Part shown: positions 10,315 to 22,300 of the stretch, piece by piece
Position numbering within the stretch: position 1 is the stretch's first letter
Layout: each line of letters begins with the position of its first letter
Origin: Bugula neritina
Lineage: Eukaryota > Bryozoa > Gymnolaemata > Cheilostomatida > Bugulidae
DNA length: 64,000 bases
Reading direction: 5' to 3'
Assembly (NCBI GenBank): GCA_964035545.1
Contig: OZ037766.1
Location: 12,099,722-12,163,721 of the forward strand
Position numbers and translations under genes: made by a program
The notes under the pieces: model-generated
What the model was told of the DNA's origin: nothing
Seen by the model: the letters and a program-made list of their open reading frames with translations, nothing else
The model's database searches: none

Positions 10315-13300
10315 GTTTCGAACCAAAAAAACGATGGCTTAGAAACACGAACATTTCACAGCTTTAGAAATGAAGATCCACATTCATACAATGCTGATGT
10401 GTATTCTGATGAGGAAATTTCTATTGGTTAGTTTGTGTTTAATACATACATATTTAGTCTTTTAGTATTAAAATGTTTACTGAGATGAGGCTGTAAATTT
10501 AGTAGCTCAACTGTAATTAAGTATTTTAATTGTTTAGCAGTAGTAATGATTTTCAACATATATTTAGGAGAGTTTGATAAAAATTTGATAAAGGAAGGTT
10601 TTAAGCAAATACATCAGGGCAAAACTAAACATTATTATGCAAAGTATTTATATTTAGGCAACATAGCGCCTATAGTTATCAGATTTAAAAATCGACTGAG
10701 GAGTTTGACATGAAATTCAGAAACAAGTATGCAGTTTAATTTTACATAAATTTACAATTTATACAACATCTTCAAATATTTTTGTTTTGCAAATAGAAAA
10801 AGCATTTTCTAGAGAAAAAATTTTCTGTAAGTGAGTTAAACTCTTATTTGATGGTGATTGCTAATTAAAAAGAGAATAGCAATCTCTTTTGCTGAATTAC
10901 TGTTACTATGCATTGTTTATTTGAAGCAAAACATAAATTAGCATTCGTGTAAAATAAGTTAGAAATGGTTTTTGTCTTAAACCGCCATGTTGTAGATAAC
11001 ATAATTTTAATTGTTTTTAAAACTAGTTGTATTAGTTTGCTGCAGCTTTTATAAAATCAAATCAAATATGGTTAGCAAAGGTATTCGGTATAACATCAAA
11101 TAGGTAAGTAATGTTTTGGATAAAGTGTAAGTTTGTTAACAACATTTGTTATTTATTTAGATGCAATGGAAAAGCAAGAACATCTGCCTGATCTATACAC
11201 ATACCTTCAAAGTCTGCAAGAGGGTACCACAGATCTTGAAAATAATCGGTAAAAAGCTTAATATAGTAAATTGTTAAATATGGAAATTTTGAGGACTTCC
11301 GTTTGAATAAATAGAATGATAGCAATAAATTGAGGCTAATTGATATTTTTATTTTATTTCAAAAACTTAACATATTTATTCAATTGTAAGTTTTAAACTT
11401 GTAAAGAACTGTTATATCTACTATTTTAGGGATCCACCATCCTTGTTTAACCGTCCTGAGCATGTTGACAGTTACAAAAACATGTCCACTTTAAAATACA
11501 AAGTGAACACAACTTCTATGCCTCAGTATGTCGATGAGTTTGAAATAGGAGCTAAAGATGATGTTCTGATGATTGCTAATATTTCACTGGAGGAGATTCA
11601 GGTACACCAGTTTAAGTTGTGCTGACAATACAATCACTCCATGCAAACAAAATAATATAATACTTTCTTTTGAATATGTATGTTTATCCAAAATTATTTT
11701 TTATCTATTAAAGCAATTTAAGTATTTTTTCAAGTAAATTTGAGTGAAGTAGGTAAAATGGAGTTAGATATAAATTAAAAAGAGCACTTCTTTAAAAAGG
11801 TATTGAACAACTCTTTTAATATTAGGCTAATTAGTTTTGTTCAGCTGGTGGTTTTTTAGTTAGTTTAAGGCTATTGTCAGCTGAATATGCAAACATAGTA
11901 GTTAAAATTAAAAGAGCACGTACCCACAAATATATTTCTGTTCTCTTAAGTTGATTGATCAGTTTAATATCCTATTTGTATTAGATGAACTTATTGGAAT
12001 ATTATGTATATATTATTAATAATTTCTTTAGAATTTTATGTTTGTTTATTTACAGGAAGAGGAGAAGAGAATGCGAGATGAATACATTGCCTTTCAACAA
12101 CAAGAGCTTGAGAAACAACTGCAGAAGAAGAGAGAGTTGGCCCAATTAGAAAATACAACAAAGAAACGACTAGCTCAAGAAAATAAAGGTTTGTTTCACA
12201 ATTGATAAATTTAAACATTGATTACTTTTCTAGTTCAGAGGTGTCCAACCTTTTCAGACCGAGGGTTACTGAAAGGGAATATTCTGGTGGCGAGGGCCAC
12301 ATTGTAAACTTCAGTTTGAGCTAGAGGCCAAAGCATCAGCATTTTTCCAACTACTTTATTCTTAAACTTTATGAATCATTACACAATTAAGTCCCAATAG
12401 TTGCTGCAGGCTGCATGTTTTGTAGCATGTGTTATATAAACAAGGCATTTAAAAGATGGTTTTTCACTTTAATTGATGTATACTTGTGACAAACAATTTT
12501 AGCTTTATGCCTTCGAAGGCCACATAAATGTAGGCTAGGGGCCAAATCCGGCCCTTGGGCTGCCTGTTGGACAGACCTGTTCTAGTTTAACATGCTACAT
12601 TTGTATTATTATCAAAAAGAACTGGTGATAGTTTTGTTTGCTTACTTTTTTAAAATGCTTCACTAGTAAAACTGCATTGCAGAAAAAAGAAGACAGCTAG
12701 CTCAAATGGTTGCAGTTTCTAAGCAAAAGGAAGAATTTCAAAAAGGGCTCTTATTGAGGTCATTTGAAAATTCTGAAAATCAACTTCGATATGCTCTGAA
12801 AAAGCGCAAGTCAGAAGTCAAGGTACAAAGTATATATATTAGTGAGAAGAAAGATATCATCAATGATGCTAATAAAACTAATTTAACCAGTGGGTGTGGC
12901 CAAAATTCTTTCTGCAATAAATGTATTTCAGTGTAAGAATGTTCGGCCACTTCAAACTCTTTAACGTAACATATGTCAACACATAAACAAGGTTATCAAT
13001 AAATATTTGGCTATATTACATGATTGATAAATTACAAAACTTTGGTCCAACACTTTACAGTACCACACATAAGCCAAGCTGCCCTTAACCTTTATACGAT
13101 TATTTTCATTTCTTTCTAGCTAAAAGTCACAAAATAATATGGTATAATATACTCGTATAATATATTGCTCTCTGTAGTAGTGCAAACTAGAATACAGCTG
13201 CTTATATAGCAAGCTTCAATACAAATTTACGGAATTCTCCCAAACTTAGATAAATTAAATTATAAATTACAATTTATCACTATAATAAAGAAATATTTGT

Positions 13301-16300
13301 TGGGGAAGGGCAGTTTTACCCTTAGTTAAAAGGTGAATTGGTCACCCTGGCCCTTTAAGAAGACTTTGGCTGCACTGAATATCTTTATTTTTGTCACGAA
13401 CTGCTGTGAAATGGTAGCTCAAAATAAACTAAATCTTAGCCAATTGTACTAGCCTACACTACATTTTTGCCAATAATTGTTATAGACTGGGTCTTATGGT
13501 CAATTTATTAATGAATTGAAGTCAAGTTTTAGGATGCCTCGAAATAAAAGTTGTTAAATATGTGTAACTGTTTTGTATCTTCTAGAAAATGTATGGAAAC
13601 TTGGCATCTGCAGATGGGGAATATGGTGGCTCAAAGGGGAAAAGATGGAAACTAGACTGGGACAAAGCTCCTCAGCCCATAGAGATTAAGCTGAAGACTC
13701 TACGAGGAGTTCGAGATAAACTTCCAGGTAGTTTGATTAGCTATTAACCAATTATTATGACCAGTCACTTAGATTTGAAGGCTTATTTTGCTGTGTATTT
13801 TCTACAGTTTAATGTAATATAATGTTGATTTTAGCTGGAAGATATGTGATGAGAGTATCACTGTTTAACAGACTAGGTGGGCACGTTATGCATTGGTCTC
13901 AGTTACCTGAACAGAGGTGGGGTGGTGAAACACTTCCCATCATTCACGAGGGAAGGTTTTACAACAGTGAGATGAAGGTATTGTTTATTAGCAAACCATC
14001 AATTAGAAAAATGTTATGTTTTTATGCAGTGCATCACATCACAATAAACAATGTTAAATGTAAGCAGAGTGTCAGAAAACCGCTTTTTGATAAGTTTTAC
14101 AACAATGTTTATTTGTGTGATTTAATGCATAGCTTTTAAAGTGCATAGGCTTAACATTAAAGATATCTCAGGCGCATTTGGTTGATTAGTCTTCATTACT
14201 GAAGACCAACTTTGTAGCAGAATTATTCTATCATCCATATATAAATCAAACAGTTTTCTTTCTCTCCAAATTGCACACTAAAATATTGCCTAGCAAAATT
14301 CTTTACTCTCTTCATCAATTAACAGAAAGAACGAAAATATATGTTAAAGACTTTGACATACTTGCAAATGTTATATGAATAAGCTTGAAAAGCTCAACCT
14401 TTTTATAGAAGTATTAGTTAACATGTGTAATAAAATTATATGTAAAGTTCAATGAAATATCTTTATTTAGAAAATATAACTGATCACTGCAAACACATCT
14501 TCAAGACTGACAATATATACAATTAGTGTGTCTATTACATTGACCACACTGGTTGCTTGCAAAACCACAAAGATAAAGGCTATTTAGGACATAAAACAAA
14601 ACAGCACAATTACAGTATTTACAAAACAGCTTACATAACTGCATGATACAATGTCATGCACATTACAACATGTTCTAAAACTTTCAACTGAGTGATATAC
14701 CTGCAGGCAGCAGTAGCAGCCATAGTATCCAGGTAGGATTTATGACATAAAAAGTACCACTAATATTTATTTTAAAAGCTTATTCTCATGACTGAAAATG
14801 GTGATAACTATGAGTGGCCCTACAGCCCTACCCTCTAAAGTCTAAAAGGTGATAATTTATTTTACCACTTCAACAGTTAATAGTAAAACTGAGGTACAAT
14901 TTAGTTGGAAAATATCAATACATTTTTTTAACTAACTGTAGCACCTGTTACTGAAAACAACAAAGCAATTAAATTGTCTACACAAATTCAGTGTACAATA
15001 TTTGTAGCTTGCAATTAACCCTTTCAATCTCTAAAGTATTGAAACAGCTGGTGTTGTTTATAATTTTAATTATATATCACTATATATTAGTGTACTAATA
15101 TATATAATAATAACAACGTTATAAGTATTGAGTTTGTTGCATTTGGGCAAAAGTCTCACATGCAAGCTCCATTCACTATAATAATAATAATGGCAGGTTT
15201 AGAAACTAGGCTATGTTTCTCAACTCAGTTTAATATGATGTCTGTCTGTTGTTTACCTCAAGTAAAAATAGTTTAATATCATGTGGGTTGCTTATAAGAG
15301 TTTATTTGTACAAATTGAAAAATTTGTTTGTGAAATCTTTAGCTGCGCTGAATTTGTTAAAAAAGACATATGATGTATAATTTTGCGATGTTGACATACT
15401 TAAGCTACTCTTTTTTTGTCATTCACATAATTACATTCTATGAACAACAATTGCTGTTATTTTCAGATTGGTAGCAGCCTCTATACTGTGCTCCCATCTA
15501 AACCTTCCATGAGACCTGGAATGATCATAACCTTTGAACTGTTTCTCTTGAAAGGACATATTTTAAAAAGTGACCGAGTAGTAGCTTGGGGCTGTTTCCC
15601 TGTTTGTGATGGATCCTTTGAAGTTATTGAAGGAAAGTAAGATATATGTGCGTGCTAGTGTGTGTGGTGTGTGCGAGTGCGTATACACACTGTGATAGAA
15701 TAAATAAAGCAATTCCTTTAAGTTTATGTATCTTAAGGTATGTTTTTTATGTTTTCATCAAATGTAATATAAATTGATTCTAATATGCTGTCTATGTGGA
15801 AGCATTTTTCCCGAACTTAGCTATTTATGTAGTTCTAAATTATTTACCATGCAATCACAATTACCTTAGTGAAGTAATGGAGATTTTATAATTTAGATGG
15901 TTATATTTAACAGTTACATTAAAATGCATCGTCGATTGAGCTTTGTATTTTATTCTATGTTTGTATTTGCTCTGCATATGAAACCTCTATTAAATTGTTG
16001 GTGTGATGTTAAAACTTGATTGTTTTATTTTCCAACTTTTTGTTAACTTTATCTCAACTTTATATAATAGAGATTACTGCGTATTGCGTTTCAGGTATAA
16101 AACTCCGCTAATCAGAGGTGAGATGGACTTCCGAATAGATAAACACAGCCAAATAGAGCAAGTGATTGCATCAGATCTGGACCACTGGCTGTGCAATGCC
16201 TACTTTGAAATAGTCCGACTTCCAAGGTGGGCTGATCAATATAAACAATATTGGTGTAGAATTTTTTGTAGTAAAATGATGAGAAAAATAGCCTTTAACA

Positions 16301-19300
16301 TCAAAAAGTGTCTCAAAAAACAGCTTGCTCACAAAATTTTCACAAAGTTTCCTAAAGCTACCATTTACTAGATTTATTGTTCATAAAGTTGGATATTGCT
16401 TATACAATTTAGCAATATACGCAGTTTATGAATTACAAGTTCATTTATATAATGCTATAGTCAGGGTGGTAACTATTTGTTCATTTCTTTGATTATTTTA
16501 CGTTGTAGGTATGTTTCTGGACAAATGGAGTATGAAGTGGAGCTACAATTTACATCTTCTTTGGTCAACCACCCAGACAGAATCAATCTCAATGGTGAAG
16601 AGTACAAAGACTCTGAATATCCTGTGCTGGGATCCGTGGCCAGTAGTCAGTCTGACAAGATGTCTTCCAGGTGACTCCTCATTATAGTATTAATTACACT
16701 AAACTTGTTCGACCTTTTCATTTGGCCTAGTCTTAGAGGTTTTTGGTATGTTAATTTTGAGTGCTTCTATATATTTATAAGATACTCATTTCTTTAGTTG
16801 GAGTTACTCTATTGTCTTGTTCAATCAGACTAACTCTATGGCTAATTATGGATAACTAAAGTCTGTATAGAGTTATGTTCTCTTAACAAATACTCTAAAC
16901 AGCAAATGAAATTTTCCCATGTTTACTTAATATCCCAATTATTTTGTACAGTATAAAAATTTTAAAATTGAGAATAGAGTAGTAAAACTAGCTATATTTT
17001 TAAAAGTGATTTTAGCAGTACAAAATACTCTAAGTATAATTTTTAAACCACAAATAATTTTTTTTTACAAAATTATTAATAGTATTTGATAACAAAACTC
17101 ACGTTAGGGACATTTCTGTGCTGGTTTTTGTTTTATTAGTGACACCTTACTGTCATTACTGAATAATTGTATTCAAGTTAATATATTTGTATATGTATGG
17201 CTCGCAAACTTTAAAAAAAAACAAAAATTTCAAGATAGCTGAATTTACACTGTAGTCAAAAGCATGCTGCTATATTTGTAGAAACGATTAAAGTTTCATG
17301 AAATAATTATGACAAAATTACAATATAGGTACTTTTACTGCGTTACAAAGATTCTATATTTTTTCTCTCAAATGATAAAAAGCTGTATCTAATATAAAGT
17401 ATGTGTGTTTCATTGAATGGATGTAGTACAAGTGATGTCACTTCTATTGAACACGATGCTACTATGGAAGCATTCTCAACTGAATCTCTAAACCACGAAG
17501 ACGACGACACTGATGAGTCTCTTCGTTCCTACAAACTCTCAATGCTGACTTCTAACAGAAAGGTAATAAAATATGTTCTTTTGTTAACAGCATTGTTTAT
17601 GTGTTGTGTAATTCAAATAATTTCTTTTATATTGTTTAGATGCTAAGGTTTTGTTACAGTGTTTTAGTTATTGGGCTTGCTTACAATATTTAAATTGTTT
17701 GGGAATTACTGAATTTGATATCTGCTAGAGATTGTTGACATGTTACAGTGAATACCTAAAATTTCACTGGCAATTTTCTATTCAGTTTACATTGAACAGT
17801 CAATCATCTTTTTATCAATGCTCTTGTTAGGTACAATAATGTAGATTTTTGTTTATCTTGGGTTAATGCTTTCCTTTTGGCATTAAGGTTTAGAATGTTG
17901 TTACTTCATTCTATCGCCAGACAACTTTTTCTGCTACAGAGTTCACTGAAGCTAGTGCTATTTTGCAAACCGCACTTACTTACAAAATGAGTACAATGTG
18001 CAATGAGGCAGCAGCGTGTTCAAAAAAGTCTATACATGCTTATTAAAACGTTACTTGTTCATTCAACACTGAGAATGTTACTAATCAATAGGCTTTATTA
18101 GCTCAAAAATCTGATCTTATTTTAAAGCATATTTATGATATATTTACCTTTTAGTCTTTATTACAATGCTTACTCTCAGTAAAATTGATATAATATTTGA
18201 TGAGCTGTGCATTTTTTGACTTAATTACCTTCCTTTTTGTGTTAAATTAGAAGACAAGATATAAAATGCTTTTTGTTTATATTTTAATTATTTTATGTGC
18301 TGTTAGTAGTGTTTAGTGTGAATGATGAAATTCTATTAAAGGTCAAGAGCAAGTTTTATGCAAGCTGCACCAATTAAAAATTTAGAAAAGAAATTTTAGC
18401 TAGATGGCACATTTTCATTAAGTTTAGGGGGAATTACTCTAGAAGTACAAATAATGCTGTTAATGATTTACAAAGGACATCTTTTGCAGCTAACTAAATT
18501 CATTTATGCACCATTAATAATGTTTTTCAATAAAATTGCTACTGCTTATATTCCATTTACTGTAAATGCTTCAAATGATATTTCAAGTTTGTTATAAAAA
18601 AGTATGAAGCTAAAATTTACTAAATTATTTTGACTAATTTACTACTTACTTGCCTGGCTAGTGATTGTTTTCAAAGCATTCTTGTTTATATATCGAAGTG
18701 TTGACTTTTAAATTATCCTTTTATAGTCCTTAAAAGCAAAAACAAGCCAAGGACTCCGTAACAGGAAATCAGACAAAGCTACAAGGTTAGATGATAGCAC
18801 CGAGAGCGAGGCAAGTGTGGGTGATGAAGATGTGTTCAAATTAAAGAAAGATACTGACGAATTTCTACCTGTTGAGGGTGATCCTGGACTGTATTACAAG
18901 GTATAGTTTGCATTTCTCACATGTACAATGTTGACTGCGGATTATTAACACAACATTCTTGTTAGTTAGGACAACAAACATTTAGTTATGTGTATAAAAA
19001 TATGTACTGATATGTTGCAGTTTTCTAAAAAAAAATTGGCTTTAATTGCTATTTAACAGAGCAATATGACAATATGCTCTAATTTCAAACAAGGTGGCCT
19101 CAATCTTGTAGCGTCTATTATATAGACTTTGACTAAAATTAGAAATCAAAAACATGTATGGGAGTAGGTTTAACAAAAAAACAATTATTGCATATTTTTC
19201 TGAACAAATTATGAAAATTAATTTATGTCCTTGTTCATATATTATTCTCTACTGAAATATACTTTTTTATAGTGAACATTAGTTGAATATTATTTAAATT

Positions 19301-22300
19301 TCACAATGTCAATGTGTAAATAAGAAATGCTCATTTTAAAGTAGACAGAGTAAAACCATTTTTTGTGTTAGGAGCAAGAAATTTAAAGTATTTTGTTACC
19401 TTCAACATATGTGTCAGACTGCTATACTAAGTACAAGTTAACATGCTTTATGTGCAAGACTTTATATGGGTTTGTATTCGTTGTCCGGTTAATTATAACT
19501 CTACCCTAACAAGATTTTTTTCTGTTGGGTAAGTTTTTATATTGCAATTTTTCATCATAAGGGTCAGCAGTTTTTCATATTCGGCATCTTGCCTCTACCT
19601 TCATGAGTTCTGAATTAAATGCAACATAAATCTCCAACAAATGGATGCCAGAAAATTTTCAACTGATAAGCTGTAATTGACCATTGTAGAGATATTTAAA
19701 CAACCCTGTGGACATATACACAAAGAAAGTGTTTGGTGTTTTGTCAAAGGCCAAAGATAAAACACCAAAAAGACATAAGCATAAGATGACTTATGCAGAA
19801 GAGTTGGAGGAATACACTGCTAGTGTTAAGTAGGTTTCCAGTAGTTGCATGTCAATATCTAATGTTTTAGTATGAATATCTTTTGTAAATGTCGAAAATG
19901 AATATAATTAGTTTCAACAGTTGGGTAGTTGTGAGAAATTAATTCTATTTGCTTGTTTAAAGTTGGTTACCATCACTTATACTGTCATTGGTTATCAATA
20001 ATTGTTAAATTAATTTTATGGGGCGCTCATATCCTGTGTGCGTTGATTTGTTGCAGAGCACCATTTTCAGAGAAAGGACGTTTAGCAGAGAAAGGTTGGA
20101 AGAAGGTGTCTTACTTGGGTCGAATGTTCTTAGCAGAACTTGGTCTATCGCAGTGGTCAAGCAAAGAATTTTGGGCTATGCTACTTCTGTTTGTGTTTAC
20201 TTTCTTCATGAGAATTTACATTCACTATTGTGGACAGTATCTGTACTTGAAAGGAATGAAAATACCTATCAACAGGTGATTAGTTAGTGATTTTCCTCTA
20301 AACTGTCAGCTATAGCCTGTGTACACCTATTCCATACCTTTTAAATAGTTCATAGCTTGAAAACTATAAATGTTAAAGTTTATATATATTTAGTTTAAAT
20401 CAGGAGTGAGTATCAATTGGATGTTTTGGAAAACCCTGTGTTAATGTTACAAACTTAATAACTGTTGTTTGTTCCGTTGTAGCTTCAACTTTCTGCCCTA
20501 TACAGTACACCTGAACTACCAGGCATCATTGCTGCATGTGATGGAAGAAATGCTGGTGGTTATTCTGGGTCCTCTGGCTGTATTTGTAGTATTTGCATTC
20601 TGCGTTATTCTTACATGGCTCTCTCAACTTATTATGGGCATCTTCCCAGACTTGGGCTCTAAGTTTGTTCTCATGATTGGAATTCAGTCTATTTTAAACC
20701 CACTTCTACTAATCATAGTGGACTTGATTCAAGGGGTAAGTTAAACATGTTATCACTCCGTCATATTTTTGGCTAACATAATATTTAGTTTACAGAATTC
20801 TACTCTATGCATGCTTCAAAAATGTTGTCTATAACCATAGTTTTTGTAGAACTATAACTACAATATGTTGACGACAGCGCAACCACTTGCTGACTTTACC
20901 AAACTCTACTGGTTTTTCACAAGAACTCAAGGCTCTGGTGTTGGTGGCGCCTTCATCACTGTCTTTGTGTACATCTTCACCATGTTCATATCTATTGCCG
21001 TACTTTACATGTTCTTTCTGAGGTACACACATGGGCATCGTTAGCTTTATTTTTTAATAAACCTTTTATTTGACTAAAAATCAAATAAACTTCAAGTAAT
21101 GGTTTTCTTGCACATACATAGTGAGTAACCTTTAATTATGAACACAAACCTTAGTTTTACTTGAGAAGTTAATTTTCTTTGCAATTTTCATTAGCAATTA
21201 GTCATAACCACTGAAAGATATTTAAAGTCTCTTCAATAATAAATGCAAGCTAAAAATATGTAAGTTTTCATATCTAATTTCTTTTGGTTTTTCGATTTGT
21301 CTAGACTCCACAACAATGGCAGACTGCTTGATATCTACTGGAGACTGCACTGTCAGCAAGAAGACATCTTTGTGCCGTATGATCTGGAGATATCTCTGCA
21401 AGAGTTTGAGTATGTGTGTCAGAAAGCTGAACAGTGGAGAGGAGAGGAAGGGGCAAGAAGAAAGGTGGCCGTGTATGATTACGTCTGGGAAGAGGAAGAT
21501 GTAAGTAACTATATTTTACTGTATTTGTGCCAATACTTCTTCAGCAGATAAATAAATCTTTTGTCATATTCACTGGATCACTATCTAAACTTTGAATGGT
21601 ACTTAAAACTTGAAAACTCTTGTGGCTAAAACTGTTGCAACTTTTATCATTAAATACATGTCTTTAAGTCAATATCATATTGGAAGTTTAGACATATTTT
21701 ATGCAGGCATTTAAGTAGTTTTCTTTATTTTTTCTAAAAATTCATAATAAGCGGAAGTGCCCTCCATACACTGTAATTTCTCATGTAGATGGAGTTTTCT
21801 GCCTTTGATGAAGCAATTGATAAAGTCAAGCAGCACAAGAAAAAAGAGAAGACAAGTCATATTGCTATTCACACACTACACACAGATGGCTTGCGGGAGC
21901 TCTACAGACATTTCTTAGCACTTCCGGATGGAGCCATTGTAGAGGTAATTGCAGAGCTAGATGTATCAATGACAATAGAATTAAGTGGTTGCTAAACTGT
22001 TGGCATTTTAGCCTTCTGGTAATTTTGGTACTTTGATTTTTTTTCTACAACTCATTCCTTCTTGAATTTGTGGTCACTGAACAAACAAAATTTCGTGTTT
22101 GGTTTGCATTGGATATATGTCACATTATCAAAAACTTTGATCAATAAAATTTGGTACATAGGAAGGAAAAAGGTTTACAGCTAAGCTGAAAACTATAAAT
22201 TTAAATTAAGTGATTTTAGAGATAATTTTAATCAGATTTATGCCAATACAATATGTTGCAGTTGTTCCAAATTATGCAATCTTTTAAATGAAAAATACTA

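Noticed and set aside
13822-14139. 105-codon frame as an independent gene
   Set aside because: Its first part is exon 8 of the large gene (13835-13977). The rest is intron after a good donor GAAG|GTATTG.
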